DNA of 64,000 bases, from assembly GCA_030066985.1 (NCBI GenBank), contig JASJAN010000003.1, positions 62,001 through 126,000 of the forward strand, read 5' to 3'. A model generated the notes under the pieces. It saw only the letters and a list, made by a program, of their open reading frames with translations. It was not told the DNA's origin and made no database searches. Of this stretch, positions 9,921 through 19,158 are shown piece after piece (the stretch's first letter is position 1; every line of letters begins with the position of its first letter). A program made the position numbers and the translations under genes. The DNA is from Desulfobacterales bacterium (GTDB lineage: Bacteria > Desulfobacterota > Desulfobacteria > Desulfobacterales > JAHEIW01).

Positions 9921-11066
9921 ATGCATAATTATTTTCGCAAACCCGTAATTTTGATGATATTTGGTTTGGCACTGCTGTTGGCCATCGCCGCCTGCCGCCA
10001 GGAGCCGCCACCGCAGCCGGAGCGCATCCGCGCCATCAAAACCATCACCGTTTCCGAACATGCGACCGGCAGGTTGCGAACATTTTCCGGTGTTGCTGAA
10101 GCCGCCGATCGCTCCAGCATCAGTTTTGAGGTTTCCGGCAACGTCCGGGAAGTAAACGTCGAAGTGGGGGACCGCATCACCAAAGGCCAGGTATTGGCTG
10201 TCCTGGATAAAAGGACCTACAGCTTAAATGTCAGGGCTGCTGAAGCCGAGCTGGGGCGCGCCAAAGTCCAGCTGGCCGACAAGCGCAACGACCTGGATCG
10301 CTTTCAGCGTATTAACAAACAGGACCCTGGAGCGGTCAGTCAGGCTGCCCTGGATAACTCTCAAGCTGCTGTAGATGGCGCTCGTAAACAGGTTCAGTTT
10401 ACTCGATCCCAGCTCAAGCTGGCGCAAAGGGACCTGGAAAAGACCGTCCTGCGGGCGCCGTTTGACGGGGTGATCGCCACCCGCGATGTGGAACCCTTTT
10501 TTGAAGTTCGCCGGGGCCAGAAATTATTCGATATCTTTGAGAATACCGGCCTGGAGGTGGCGGTCAGTATACCGGAAGATGTCATTGAGGCTATCCAGAT
10601 GGAACAGAAAGGCAGGATCCAATTTTCCGTCATTGCCGATCGCATCTATAACGGTCGCGTGACTGAAATCAGCAAGGTGGCTGGCACTGCCAACGCGTTT
10701 CCGATTAAACTCACCGTCGAGGACCCGGATCAACGCATTCGACCCGGAATGACCGCCCGGGTAACCTTGCAGCTTTCCGGCTATGATCAAAAAACCGCCT
10801 ATCTGGTGCCTTTATCGGCCATTGCCCAACTGGGGGAAACCCTGAAGGGTTGGGTCTTTATTTACGACTCCCAGACATCGACCGTAAACAAATCACAGAT
10901 CCAGGGCGACAGCGTTCGCGGCAATGATGCCGTTATCACCGAGGGGGTAAAGGCCGGCGACATTATTGCTGTGGCCGGTGTCAGTTTTCTGGAAGACGGG
11001 CAAGAGGTTAAGCTAATGGAACAGCAAGTCAAGAAAGAAGATTTTGAGCTTAAAACGGCTGAATAA
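9921..11066 (+). CDS. RND pump periplasmic adaptor lipoprotein (HlyD/MFP family)
   Basis: A 381-residue membrane-fusion protein. The N-terminus is a lipoprotein signal with a plausible lipobox (AIAAC, Cys about residue 25). It is followed by the first lipoyl half (VGDRITKGQVLAVLDKRTY), an alpha-helical hairpin (about residues 95-165), the second lipoyl half (VLRAPFDGVIATRDV), a beta-barrel domain and a membrane-proximal domain. Adaptors of this type connect an RND permease to a TolC/NodT channel. The start at 9921 follows TGGGAGA at ten bases. An in-frame ATG at 9903 overlaps that site and is unlikely. It is followed after 171 bases by the RND permease and then by an outer-membrane channel, a complete pump operon. 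Confidence 0.92.
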   Translation: MHNYFRKPVILMIFGLALLLAIAACRQEPPPQPERIRAIKTITVSEHATGRLRTFSGVAEAADRSSISFEVSGNVREVNVEVGDRITKGQVLAVLDKRTYSLNVRAAEAELGRAKVQLADKRNDLDRFQRINKQDPGAVSQAALDNSQAAVDGARKQVQFTRSQLKLAQRDLEKTVLRAPFDGVIATRDVEPFFEVRRGQKLFDIFENTGLEVAVSIPEDVIEAIQMEQKGRIQFSVIADRIYNGRVTEISKVAGTANAFPIKLTVEDPDQRIRPGMTARVTLQLSGYDQKTAYLVPLSAIAQLGETLKGWVFIYDSQTSTVNKSQIQGDSVRGNDAVITEGVKAGDIIAVAGVSFLEDGQEVKLMEQQVKKEDFELKTAE

Positions 11067-11081
11067 TTTAAATTGATCCGC

Positions 11082-11154
11082 GTTGCGAGTTGCGAGTCGC
11101 AGGTTTTGAGCGTGCGAAATGCTCTAATCCATTACTCCAACACTCCAGTAATTC
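11082..11154. repeat. Short-period repeats: GTTGCGA heptamers then ACTCCANY octamers
   Basis: In the gap between adaptor and permease, two heptamer copies related to GTTGCGA and a third variant occur at 11082-11104. At 11124-11154 there is a run ATTACTCCAACACTCCAGT built on an 8-base unit ACTCCANY. The same octamer recurs near 18513, 21625 and 59909. Confidence 0.7.
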
Positions 11155-11237
11155 ATCACGCCAAATTGTTTGCAAAAATTGCAAGAGCAAGATTTACCAT
11201 CATCATTTTTTTAAATTAAAAAATAAGGATTCCCCAC

Positions 11238-14200
11238 ATGTCGGCCATCACCAATTTTTCGTTAGGCACCCAACGACTGACAATGGTCATCATTTTTACC
11301 ATCATCGTTGCCGGTCTGGGACAATTTTTCACCTTTCCGCGCTTAGAAGATCCGGCCATCGTCATCCGCGAGGTCGTGGTGACCGCCTTTTTCCCGGGTA
11401 TGAAACCGGCCGATCTCGAAGAGCTCGTCACGCGCAAGCTCGAAGCCCAGATGCGCACCCTGCCCGAAATTGACGACATGTGGTCGGATTCCAAGCACGG
11501 CCGGGTCATTTTGCATGCTGAAACCCGCGACGAAGTTGACGACCTTGATTTTGTCTGGCAGCGGGTTCGCAACAAGATGGCGGATATCAAACCGCATTTG
11601 CCCGAAGGTACCATCGGCCCCTTTATCAATGACGAGTTCGGGCTGGTCTCGGTTGCCGATATTGCCCTGATATCGGATGGCTTCTCAATGGCCGAAATGC
11701 GGGTCGTGGCCCGGGATATCCGTGACCGCCTGTATGAAATCCGCGGCGTGCGCAAAATCGATCTCTATGGCGTCCACCAGGAGCAAATATTCCTGGATTT
11801 TTCGACCACCCGGCTTGCGCAGTTCGGCATTACCGGTGAAGAGGTGATCGACACCCTGGTCCGCCAGAATGTGGTCTTGCCGGGCGGATCCTTTGATGCC
11901 GCCCAGCAGGATATCATCGTCGAGCCCACCGGCAATTTTCGCAGCATCGAAGACATCAAAAATGTAGAAATCACCATAACCGACACCCAGCAGACCATCC
12001 AACTCAAGGACATCGTGTCGGTTTATCGCGGTTACGAAGACCCCCCCGACGACATGGTCTATTTCAACGGTAAGCGCACCATTGTCATCAGCGTCTCGAT
12101 CACACCGGGGGTCAACGCGGTGGATTTCGGCCAGCGCCTGACCCGCAAACTGGACGATCTCGAATCGCGCCTGCCCATCGGCTACGTGCTGGATTACGCC
12201 ACCTTTCAGCCCGATCTGGTTGAAACCGCCGTAGCCGGCGGACTTAACAACGTCTACCAGACTCTGGTCATCGTTCTGGTGGTGGTCATGCTGTTTTTAG
12301 GGGTGCGCACCGGATTGATTGTGGGCTCCTTTGTGCCCATGACCATGCTGCTGGGGCTGATCAGCATGCGTTTTTTCGACATCGAGCTCGAGCGGGTATC
12401 GATTGCATCATCGATTATTGCCCTGGGAATGCTCGTGGACAACGGGATTGTCATCGCCGAAGATGTCCGTTCCCGGCTTGAACGCGGTGAGGAAAGAAAT
12501 GCGGCCTGTCGGGCCACCGGACAGACACTGTCCATTCCGCTGCTGACCTCATCGCTGACCACCATTTTTGCATTTTTACCGATGTTATTGATCGACGGTC
12601 AAACCGGCGAGTACGCCTTTTCGTTGCCGATGGTGGTCATTTTGCTGCTGTTATCCTCCTGGTTTTTGTCCATGTATATGACCCCGACCATGTGTTTCTG
12701 GTTTATGAAGGTCAAACCTTCGAAGAAAAAAGATGTGCAGTCGTCACAGGCGGCCGACATCTCAAACAATGAAGACGAAATGGCGGCCTATTCAGGCCGT
12801 TTTTACCAGATCTATCTTAAGATACTGGAAAAAATGCTGCACCTGCGGTTTATTGTGATCGTCGCTGCTGCCGGAGTCATTGTTTTGGGCGGTTTACTGG
12901 CGTCAATGCTGGTACGCGAGTTCTTCGGGCCCAGTGTGCGCAACCAGTTTCTGGTATATGTCGACCTGCCGGCCGGCTACCGGATCAATGGCACCGATAC
13001 AGTGGTTCAGCAACTGACCGGCTGGCTGGCGGATAAAGAACAAAACCCGGAGATCACCAGCACAGTTGCCTACGTGGGCATGGGCGGACCGCGTTTTTTC
13101 CTGGTGCTCTCACCTCTGGACCCCGATCCCCACGTGGCATTTGTGATCGTCAACACCGAGTCCCCCGACCCGGTTCCGGAGCTAGTCGAGCGCGTGCGGC
13201 AGTATTTTAATGATCATATCCCCGAAGCCAATGGCCGCGTCAAACAAATGTGGATGGGTTCCGAAGAGCCCGGCTTTTTGGAGATTCGCATCTACGGTCA
13301 GGATCCGGCGTATATTTTTAAAAAAGGCAACCAGCTGGCCGCCCGCTTAAAAGAAATGCCGGGCAGCCTGGATGTGCGCAATACCTGGGAGAACAAAGTC
13401 CTCAAAGCCCATGTCATCGTTGACCAGGCCCGGGCCCGCCGCGCCGGTGTGACCTCTAAAGAAACCGCACTGTCTTTGCAGTCGCACATGGATGGTGTTA
13501 GGGTTACCGATTACCGTGAGCTGGATGTGGCCATTCCGGTCATTGCCCGCTCGGAGGCTGAAGAGCGTAAGGTCATGAGTGACCTCTGGAATGTCATGAT
13601 CCGCTCACCCCGCGACGGCACCAGCATACCGCTGACCCAGATAGCAGACATCCGCGGCCAATGGGATTTTAGCCGCATCGCACGCCGTAACCAGGAGCGC
13701 TGTGTGACCATCGAGGCCAAGCATGAAATCCTCAAAGCACCCGAACTACTTGCCGCCACCATACCCTTTATCGAGGAGCTGGAATTAAACGATGACAGCT
13801 GGTGGGAAGTCGGCGGTGAGATCGAACAGCAGCAGGAGACCATGGAAAAGCTCACCCGCTGGATGCCGCATTGCTTTTTTGGTATTGTCGTCCTGCTGGT
13901 GTGGCAATTCAATTCGATTCGGCGTCCCTTGATCATTTTTATCACCATCCCGCTGGCGTTTGTGGGCGGCTTTATCGGGCTGCATGTCATGCGGGCGCCC
14001 TTTGATTTCTTTGGCATGCTAGGGCTGCTCAGCCTTGCCGGAGTGATTATGAACAATGGGATTGTGCTGATCGACAAAATCGATGCCGAAAGAGCTGAGG
14101 GCCGCGAACCTTATGATGCTGTAATCATGGCGGCCGTATCGCGTTTTCGTCCGATTATCATGACCACCATTACGACCATTCTCGGGGTGATGCCATTGAT

Positions 14201-14333
14201 CATATCCCGGGATGCACTGTTTTATTCGCTGGCCATTATCCTGGCCTTCGGGCTGGCAGCCGGAACCGTGCTGACGCTGGCGGTGGCGCCGGTCCTTTAT
14301 TCGGTGCTTTTCCGCGTTAAAGCACCAAGCTAA
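11238..14333 (+). CDS. RND efflux permease with altered TM4/TM10 relay residues
   Basis: A full-length 1031-residue RND permease with 12 predicted membrane helices in the usual 1+5 / 1+5 pattern and two large periplasmic loops. In TM4 the AcrB Asp-Asp pair appears as Asp-Asn (GMLVDNGIVIAEDV). In TM10 the conserved Lys is Asn (MNNGIVLIDKI). It therefore belongs to a divergent RND branch and not to the AcrB drug-pump core. Substrate could be metals, lipids or drugs and cannot be assigned. The adaptor gene lies upstream and the NodT-like channel downstream, so the three products should assemble as one pump. A Glu/Asp/Ser-rich cytoplasmic linker sits between the halves (about residues 495-520). 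A start at ATG 11238 is supported by an upstream AAGGA 10 bases away. Confidence 0.92.
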   Translation: MSAITNFSLGTQRLTMVIIFTIIVAGLGQFFTFPRLEDPAIVIREVVVTAFFPGMKPADLEELVTRKLEAQMRTLPEIDDMWSDSKHGRVILHAETRDEVDDLDFVWQRVRNKMADIKPHLPEGTIGPFINDEFGLVSVADIALISDGFSMAEMRVVARDIRDRLYEIRGVRKIDLYGVHQEQIFLDFSTTRLAQFGITGEEVIDTLVRQNVVLPGGSFDAAQQDIIVEPTGNFRSIEDIKNVEITITDTQQTIQLKDIVSVYRGYEDPPDDMVYFNGKRTIVISVSITPGVNAVDFGQRLTRKLDDLESRLPIGYVLDYATFQPDLVETAVAGGLNNVYQTLVIVLVVVMLFLGVRTGLIVGSFVPMTMLLGLISMRFFDIELERVSIASSIIALGMLVDNGIVIAEDVRSRLERGEERNAACRATGQTLSIPLLTSSLTTIFAFLPMLLIDGQTGEYAFSLPMVVILLLLSSWFLSMYMTPTMCFWFMKVKPSKKKDVQSSQAADISNNEDEMAAYSGRFYQIYLKILEKMLHLRFIVIVAAAGVIVLGGLLASMLVREFFGPSVRNQFLVYVDLPAGYRINGTDTVVQQLTGWLADKEQNPEITSTVAYVGMGGPRFFLVLSPLDPDPHVAFVIVNTESPDPVPELVERVRQYFNDHIPEANGRVKQMWMGSEEPGFLEIRIYGQDPAYIFKKGNQLAARLKEMPGSLDVRNTWENKVLKAHVIVDQARARRAGVTSKETALSLQSHMDGVRVTDYRELDVAIPVIARSEAEERKVMSDLWNVMIRSPRDGTSIPLTQIADIRGQWDFSRIARRNQERCVTIEAKHEILKAPELLAATIPFIEELELNDDSWWEVGGEIEQQQETMEKLTRWMPHCFFGIVVLLVWQFNSIRRPLIIFITIPLAFVGGFIGLHVMRAPFDFFGMLGLLSLAGVIMNNGIVLIDKIDAERAEGREPYDAVIMAAVSRFRPIIMTTITTILGVMPLIISRDALFYSLAIILAFGLAAGTVLTLAVAPVLYSVLFRVKAPS

Positions 14334-14591
14334 GTGCAACAGCGATTTACAAAATGCCGAAGCAATGAACCTCAGTGGAGAATAAAACGTCCAGAAACCC
14401 ATATCATCTTGTCCTCAATGGGTTGTCGAAACGAATTAATGGGGTCAAACTCACCTAAATACCGGATTCTTATTTTGGCTTGCGCATCTGCCAAATCTGT
14501 GATTTATATTTTGAATCTTTCCAGAACATCATCATTTGCCGGAATTTCACTCCTCTGGCGGCAACTCAAACTTCACGATGAGGTCATTTCT

Positions 14592-16235
14592 ATGTTATTG
14601 AAGTTGTTGTTTAAAATAGTTTTACCAGCTAAAAATGCGGCGACTGCACAACTGACCCTATGCGGTGCGCTGGCCGCCTTGCTGTGGCTGAACGGCTGCA
14701 CCATGGTGGGGCCGGATTTTGTCAAACCCGAAGCGCCGGTGCAGTCCAATTGGATCGAATCGCGCCATCCCGAGCTAAAAACCGAACCTGCCGACTACAG
14801 GGAATGGTGGACGGTATTCCATGACCCCGTCCTCAATCGCTTGGTCGAGAGCGCCTACGAACAAAATCTGACCTTGCAGATTGCCGGTCTGCGCATATTT
14901 CAGACTCGGGCCCAACTGGGCGTCTTGATCGGCAATATCTATCCCCAAACGCAGCAGGGCCGAGGCGGAGCCGACTATAATCAAATTAGCGAAAATGCCC
15001 CCAATACGCTAAACAGCGATGATAGCTTCTGGCAGTACAATGCCGGTTTCGATGTGGCCTGGGAGCTGGATATCTGGGGAAAATTCCGACGCGCGATCGA
15101 ATCCGGGGTGGCCAGTTTGGATGCATCCGTTGCGGATTATGATGATTTTCTGGTGACCTTAACTTCCGAGGTGGCCCGTGTATATGTTTTGCTGCGTACC
15201 TCTGAAGAACGACTGGAAATTGCCAGACAGAATGTGGCCATCCAGCAGCGCTCCCTGGAAATTGCCGAGATCCGCTTTCAAGCCGGTGCGGTTACCGAAC
15301 TGGACGTGAGTCAGGCCAAATCACTATTGAGAAATACCGAGGCCTCTATTCCGCGATTTGAAGCCGATATTCGCCAGTTTAAAAACGCGCTGGCCATCTT
15401 GCTGGGTAAGCTTCCGGGAGAAATTGATTATATGCTCAGTGGTGCCAAGCGGATCCCCAGGGCACCCGAGCAGGTGGTGGCCGACATCCCGGCGAATTTG
15501 TTGCGCCGGCGACCTGACATTCAATTTGCTGAGTATCAAATCGCCACCCAGACCCCATTGATCGGCGTATCCAGAGCCGATCTGTTTCCGGCTTTTGAGC
15601 TGTTCGGCTCCTTTGGAGTGCTGACCAGCAGCTCCCGCAATACCCAATCCGGCGGTCAAAGCGGCAGTGGTTTTAGTGACATGTTTGAATCCGATAGCTT
15701 TGAATTCTTCGGTGGCCCGGCATTTCGTTGGAACCTCTTTAATTACGGCCGCATTACAAACCGCGTGCGGATTGAAGATGCCATTTTACAGCAGCTGATC
15801 GTCAACTATGAAGACACGGTCATCAGAGCCCATCAGGAAGTGGAAGATTCCCTGGTGGGTTTTTTGCGCAAACAGGAGGAAGCTGCCTTTTTGCTGGGCA
15901 GTGTCCAGGCTTCCCAGCGGTCGGTGGATCTCTCATTGCTGCAGTACAAAGAGGGGCTGGTCGATTACCAGCGCGTGCTGGACACCCAGCGCTTTTTGAC
16001 AGACCAGCAGGATGTCTGGACCACCACCCGTGGTGATGTCATCTTGAACCTGATTGGCATGTATAAAGCCATGGGCGGCGGCTGGCAGATCCGTGAAGGT
16101 CAGCTGTTTGTTTCCAAGAATAATATGGATCAAATGCAGCAGCGCACCAACTGGGGCGATTTGCTTGAACCCGAAGCCGTGGTCACAACGGTCTCAGCAA
16201 AAGAGCGCCAGCAATGGCGCTGGCCTGATTGGTAG
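14592..16235 (+). CDS. NodT-family outer-membrane efflux channel lipoprotein
   Basis: A 547-residue TolC-like protein. The lipoprotein signal ends at LLWLNGCTMVGPDF, the classic NodT-family N-terminus, and two OEP repeats follow, including the motif pair LRRRPDI and the AQ-rich alpha-barrel helices. It forms the outer-membrane exit duct of the pump. The frame is open back to the permease stop (GTG 14334), but ATG 14592 has GAGG eight bases upstream and gives a proper signal peptide, so I use it. The 258 bases before it are then non-coding. It is the last gene of the adaptor-permease-channel operon. Confidence 0.92.
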   Translation: MLLKLLFKIVLPAKNAATAQLTLCGALAALLWLNGCTMVGPDFVKPEAPVQSNWIESRHPELKTEPADYREWWTVFHDPVLNRLVESAYEQNLTLQIAGLRIFQTRAQLGVLIGNIYPQTQQGRGGADYNQISENAPNTLNSDDSFWQYNAGFDVAWELDIWGKFRRAIESGVASLDASVADYDDFLVTLTSEVARVYVLLRTSEERLEIARQNVAIQQRSLEIAEIRFQAGAVTELDVSQAKSLLRNTEASIPRFEADIRQFKNALAILLGKLPGEIDYMLSGAKRIPRAPEQVVADIPANLLRRRPDIQFAEYQIATQTPLIGVSRADLFPAFELFGSFGVLTSSSRNTQSGGQSGSGFSDMFESDSFEFFGGPAFRWNLFNYGRITNRVRIEDAILQQLIVNYEDTVIRAHQEVEDSLVGFLRKQEEAAFLLGSVQASQRSVDLSLLQYKEGLVDYQRVLDTQRFLTDQQDVWTTTRGDVILNLIGMYKAMGGGWQIREGQLFVSKNNMDQMQQRTNWGDLLEPEAVVTTVSAKERQQWRWPDW

Positions 16236-16650
16236 TCGATTGACAGGGGCATTCGCTAGAACGGACAAATCAGATTCATTGGAATCAAATCATTCGTCGA
16301 ATTGGAAAGAATTCAGAGGGGGATTCAATTCATTGTTGACCGAGTGTCGCTTTAATTCCAGACCTGGCACCATATTTTTGCCTGAGGCATTGACCGCAAT
16401 AAGCCCAAAAGAGGCTGATGATCCCCTTTAGTTTTTCATACCTAGTGTGTATCTTCTTGTATAAGTCTAAATAATGTTTAGTTTTCATGCTATCAGAAAT
16501 CTCTAAGGCAGTGGTCCGCTACCTTAGTGTCTTCTATTTCTGAGCGAAACAGAATAGTTTGCAAAATCTTCTTATCTTCACCTCAATTTATATTTCAGAT
16601 CTGTGCGCGCTGAGAGGAACACTCACATCTCAGCCGAAAGGAGCGATTAA
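16236..16650. other. Intergenic region
   Basis: There are 415 bases between the efflux operon and the glycine-zipper gene. I see no convincing gene, repeat or rho-independent terminator. The AT-rich part (16430-16600) is the likely promoter zone of the downstream gene, but no clear -35/-10 pair can be fixed. Confidence 0.5.
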
Positions 16651-17151
16651 ATGAAACATTTGATTTCTTTTGCTGTACTGCTTTTTCTTTCAAGTGTTTT
16701 TACCGCCCCCATTTTGGCTCAGGATCCAATCGTATACCCTGCGCAGGGTCAGAGCCAGGATCAAATGGAACAAGATAAATTCGAATGTTATCGCTGGGCC
16801 CGGGATCAAACCGGTTTTGATCCCATGCGAACACCCACGGCCACATCAGCGCGACCCGCTAAAGAAGATGAAGTATGGGGAGCGGGCAAAACAGGCGTAG
16901 CCGGTGCGGCGGGGGGCGCTATTATCGGTGGCATTGCCGGCGGTGGAAAAGGTGCCGGCAGAGGTGCCCTCATTGGTGGCGCCGGCGGGGCGTTAATTGG
17001 CGGCATGCGGCGATCGAGTCAGCGGGATCGTGAAGATAAAAGACGCGAGCAATGGGAACGGGAGCAGGCCAATAACTACGCGCGTGCCCGTAATGAATAC
17101 AACCGGGCCTTTGCGGCTTGCATGTCAGGACGCGGGTATACCGTCAAATAA
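16651..17151 (+). CDS. Glycine-zipper exported protein
   Basis: A 166-residue protein with a cleavable signal peptide (MKHLISFAVLLFLSSVFTAP). It has a middle segment (about residues 85-120) very rich in Gly with GxxxG spacing (GGAIIGGIAGGGKGAGRG), and a charged C-terminal helix (QRDREDKRREQWEREQA). The zipper is a membrane-inserting hairpin as in YMGG-like or Rick_17kDa-like proteins of the outer membrane. Two conserved-looking Cys (in FECYRWA and AACMSGRG) could form a disulfide. The ribosome site AAAGGAG is strong. No specific function is known. It is monocistronic or loosely linked to the next secreted gene. Confidence 0.75.
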   Translation: MKHLISFAVLLFLSSVFTAPILAQDPIVYPAQGQSQDQMEQDKFECYRWARDQTGFDPMRTPTATSARPAKEDEVWGAGKTGVAGAAGGAIIGGIAGGGKGAGRGALIGGAGGALIGGMRRSSQRDREDKRREQWEREQANNYARARNEYNRAFAACMSGRGYTVK

Positions 17152-17163
17152 GAAATGTTGAAT

Positions 17164-17228
17164 ACGTTCCCCCGCTCAAGCGACGCATGCTGATCTTGCC
17201 AAGCTGATTGTGAAGCCCCGGGGAACGT
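17164..17228 (+). promoter_or_regulatory. Inverted repeat in the leader of the 17245 gene
   Basis: A perfect 9-base inverted repeat (ACGTTCCCC at 17164-17172, GGGGAACGT at 17220-17228) encloses 47 bases and ends a few bases before the AAGGAG ribosome site of the next gene. It could be an mRNA leader structure or the tail of the upstream transcript. No U-run follows it. Confidence 0.4.
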
Positions 17229-17244
17229 AAACAAGGAGATGACC

Positions 17245-17679
17245 ATGAATACATTGAAAATATGCAGCCTAACCTTCATATCCGTGTGGCTGATGTCCGT
17301 ATCGACAATGGCCGGCAATTTTGACGGTTCCAAAGAGCTCATCTGTTCGGCGATGGATATTGTTGAGTGTGAACCCGGTGGAAAATGCTTTGAAGTAACC
17401 GCCGAACAGGTCGGTATCCCCCACTTCTTTAAAATTAACTTCAAAAACAAAAAAATCAGCGCCACGCATGCGGATGGAACCAAAAAGAACACCGCTATTA
17501 AGAATTTTGAAAAGATCGACGGCAAAGTCATTATTCAGGGCGCTGAAGACGGGATCAAAGATGTCAGGGATGGCGTCGGGTGGAGCGCGGCCATCGCTGA
17601 AGACACCGGCAAAATGGTCATCACCGCATCCGGTGATGACGTGGGGTTTGTGATATTCGGTGCCTGTACGGTACCGTAA
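17245..17679 (+). CDS. Hypothetical exported protein
   Basis: A 144-residue protein with a signal peptide (MNTLKICSLTFISVWLMS, cleavage near TMAGN) and a small beta-rich domain with three Cys in the first third of the mature part (ELICSAMDIVECEPGGKC) and one near the end (FGACTVP), spacing that suits disulfides in the periplasm. I do not recognise the family. ATG 17245 is preferred to ATG 17239 because AAGGAG is six bases before it and directly abuts the other. The gene stands alone between the glycine-zipper gene and a 182-codon gene. Confidence 0.6.
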   Translation: MNTLKICSLTFISVWLMSVSTMAGNFDGSKELICSAMDIVECEPGGKCFEVTAEQVGIPHFFKINFKNKKISATHADGTKKNTAIKNFEKIDGKVIIQGAEDGIKDVRDGVGWSAAIAEDTGKMVITASGDDVGFVIFGACTVP

Positions 17680-17832
17680 ATAGATTAGATCCAATTCATC
17701 CGGGCATTGCAAACATTACAAAAAGTGGATTTTTTTGTCCATTCAGTTGAAACACAGTCTTTTGTCTGCTAAGTACAGTGTAACGCCCTTTAAAAATTAA
17801 ACAATCCACTTTTGCCCGTAAGGAAAATGTAA

Positions 17833-18381
17833 ATGACCCAGGAATTTGATCCCCGCAAGAGCTATCTGGCAGTTAAAGCCCATGAAAAAATGATCGCCTA
17901 CGTCGGCTTTAAAGTTGAAAGCGGGCAAGGCGATTCTAATCAAGAAGGGGTTATCAAAATATCGTCATTTCAGCGCCCCTATGGCGGCGGTTATTATACA
18001 CTGACATTTATCGTGGATACCAACGATGACAAACTGAAAGAAGCGTTAAAGACACGCTTTGACCAGCTCACAGAGGCCTCTTTTAAGGGCTTTCTGGGAG
18101 AAAATATGCAGAAAATTGTCAAGGTCTCCTTAGATTCTTTGGAGAAGATACCGGAATGGTATGTCGAAGAGGTCAGCGTGCATTTGAATAAAATGGATGA
18201 ACGCGTAACCGTTTTGATCGAAGACAAGTTTATTCCGGCGTTGACCGCCAGCCTGTCATTTACTTTTGATCCAGTGCAGTGGTGGCCGGCTGATAAACAG
18301 GTTAAAGCGCCTGAAGAAGCATCCTGGATCGAACAGCTGCCTTTGAAAGGGTTGTTCAAAAAGTGGTTTAAGGGGAGCTGA
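17833..18381 (+). CDS. Hypothetical cytoplasmic protein
   Basis: A 182-residue soluble protein without signal peptide or membrane segment. It begins MTQEFDPRKSYLAVKAHEK and mixes beta strands (GGYYTLTFIVDTN) with an amphipathic central helix. I do not recognise a domain. The start follows TAAGGAAA at a good distance. Its leader contains a separated inverted repeat around AAAAGTGGATT (about 17720) and AATCCACTTTT (about 17803) that may form a hairpin. Function is unknown. Confidence 0.55.
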   Translation: MTQEFDPRKSYLAVKAHEKMIAYVGFKVESGQGDSNQEGVIKISSFQRPYGGGYYTLTFIVDTNDDKLKEALKTRFDQLTEASFKGFLGENMQKIVKVSLDSLEKIPEWYVEEVSVHLNKMDERVTVLIEDKFIPALTASLSFTFDPVQWWPADKQVKAPEEASWIEQLPLKGLFKKWFKGS

Positions 18382-18444
18382 AAATAATATTTGAATTGTC
18401 TATGTTGCACCAGGGTTTAATATATTCAAAGTCAAATGCCTTCG

Positions 18445-18543
18445 GGAGTAATGGAGTATTGGAGATGGGCATTCGATATAATCGATAAATCGATTTGATC
18501 TACTTGAGACAACACTCCATTACTCCAGCACTCCAACATTCCA
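18445..18543. repeat. Inverted array of 8-bp units (ACTCCANY)
   Basis: The left arm 18445-18464 reads GGAGTAATGGAGTATTGGAG. The right arm 18513-18543 carries the complementary run CACTCCATTACTCCAGCA and continues with two more units. Both are built on an 8-base period, facing each other across about 50 bases. The same unit recurs at three other gaps in the window. Confidence 0.75.
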
Positions 18544-18558
18544 ATGAAAGGAGTCTAC

Positions 18559-18924
18559 ATGTCGCTTAAAGTCAATTCAGGCGAGACCCGGCCCGGTGTT
18601 TTCACCATATCTCCAATTGGATCCCTCGATGGCAATACGTATAAAATTTTAGAAAGCACCGTCGATGCGGCCTTAAAAGAAATGCCGGATGTCATTATTT
18701 TCGATCTGGAATTTTTGGAATACATTAACAGCATGGGTGTGCGGGTCTTACTGAAGACCAAAAAAGAGCTTGAAAAGAACAACGGCAAGATCATGTTTGC
18801 CCATTTACAACCTCAGATCAGAAAGGTTTTTGATATCTTAAACGCCTTGCCGACGTTGAAGGTGTTTGCCAGTGTTGAGGAATTGGATCAGTATCTGGAT
18901 ACCATGCAAAAGGCAGCACGCTAG
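18559..18924 (+). CDS. STAS-domain anti-sigma-factor-antagonist-like protein
   Basis: A 121-residue single STAS domain, the fold of SpoIIAA/RsbV and of the MlaB subunit. The regulatory serine position is occupied (YINSMGVRVLL), so it could be phosphorylated by a kinase and reset by a PP2C phosphatase. ATG 18559 has AAAGGAG five bases upstream and is preferred to the ATG 15 bases earlier. It lies 234 bases before the STAS-MlaE operon, from which a long palindrome separates it. A PP2C phosphatase gene lies 7 kb away on the other strand. Either an MlaB-like role or a partner-switch role is possible. Confidence 0.8.
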   Translation: MSLKVNSGETRPGVFTISPIGSLDGNTYKILESTVDAALKEMPDVIIFDLEFLEYINSMGVRVLLKTKKELEKNNGKIMFAHLQPQIRKVFDILNALPTLKVFASVEELDQYLDTMQKAAR

Positions 18925-19070
18925 AACTGATTTCAAAACCCTCATCTCTTGCACGATGGCTGTGTTGCAAGCCGCTAAGAAATGCTCACGTACTCACGTG
19001 TACGCTCCGCTTTCTGAGCGACTCGCGCCTTGCCCTCGCACAAGATCTAATGGTTTTGAATTCAGTTCTT
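18923..19070. repeat. Long imperfect palindrome with GTAC core (copy 1)
   Basis: About 148 bases in which the left half (starting at AGAACTGATTTCAAAACC) is an imperfect reverse complement of the right half (ending GGTTTTGAATTCAGTTCTT). The centre reads GCTCACGTACTCACGTGTAC. The core AAATGCTC-CGTAC and GTGTACGCTCCGC is shared with the element at 42928-43071, so these are copies of one family. It overlaps the end of the STAS gene by two bases. Confidence 0.8.
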
Positions 19071-19158
19071 GTAATTACAAAAAAACAATTAATATTTAAT
19101 GTTTGATATCAGTACCACATTCTGAAACGAACAACTCTACCCATTCACTTTCTGAGCT

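Noticed and set aside
14334-14591. A long N-terminal extension of the NodT-type channel starting at GTG 14334
   Set aside because: It would place 86 residues ahead of the lipoprotein signal peptide. The ATG at 14592 has its own GAGG site.
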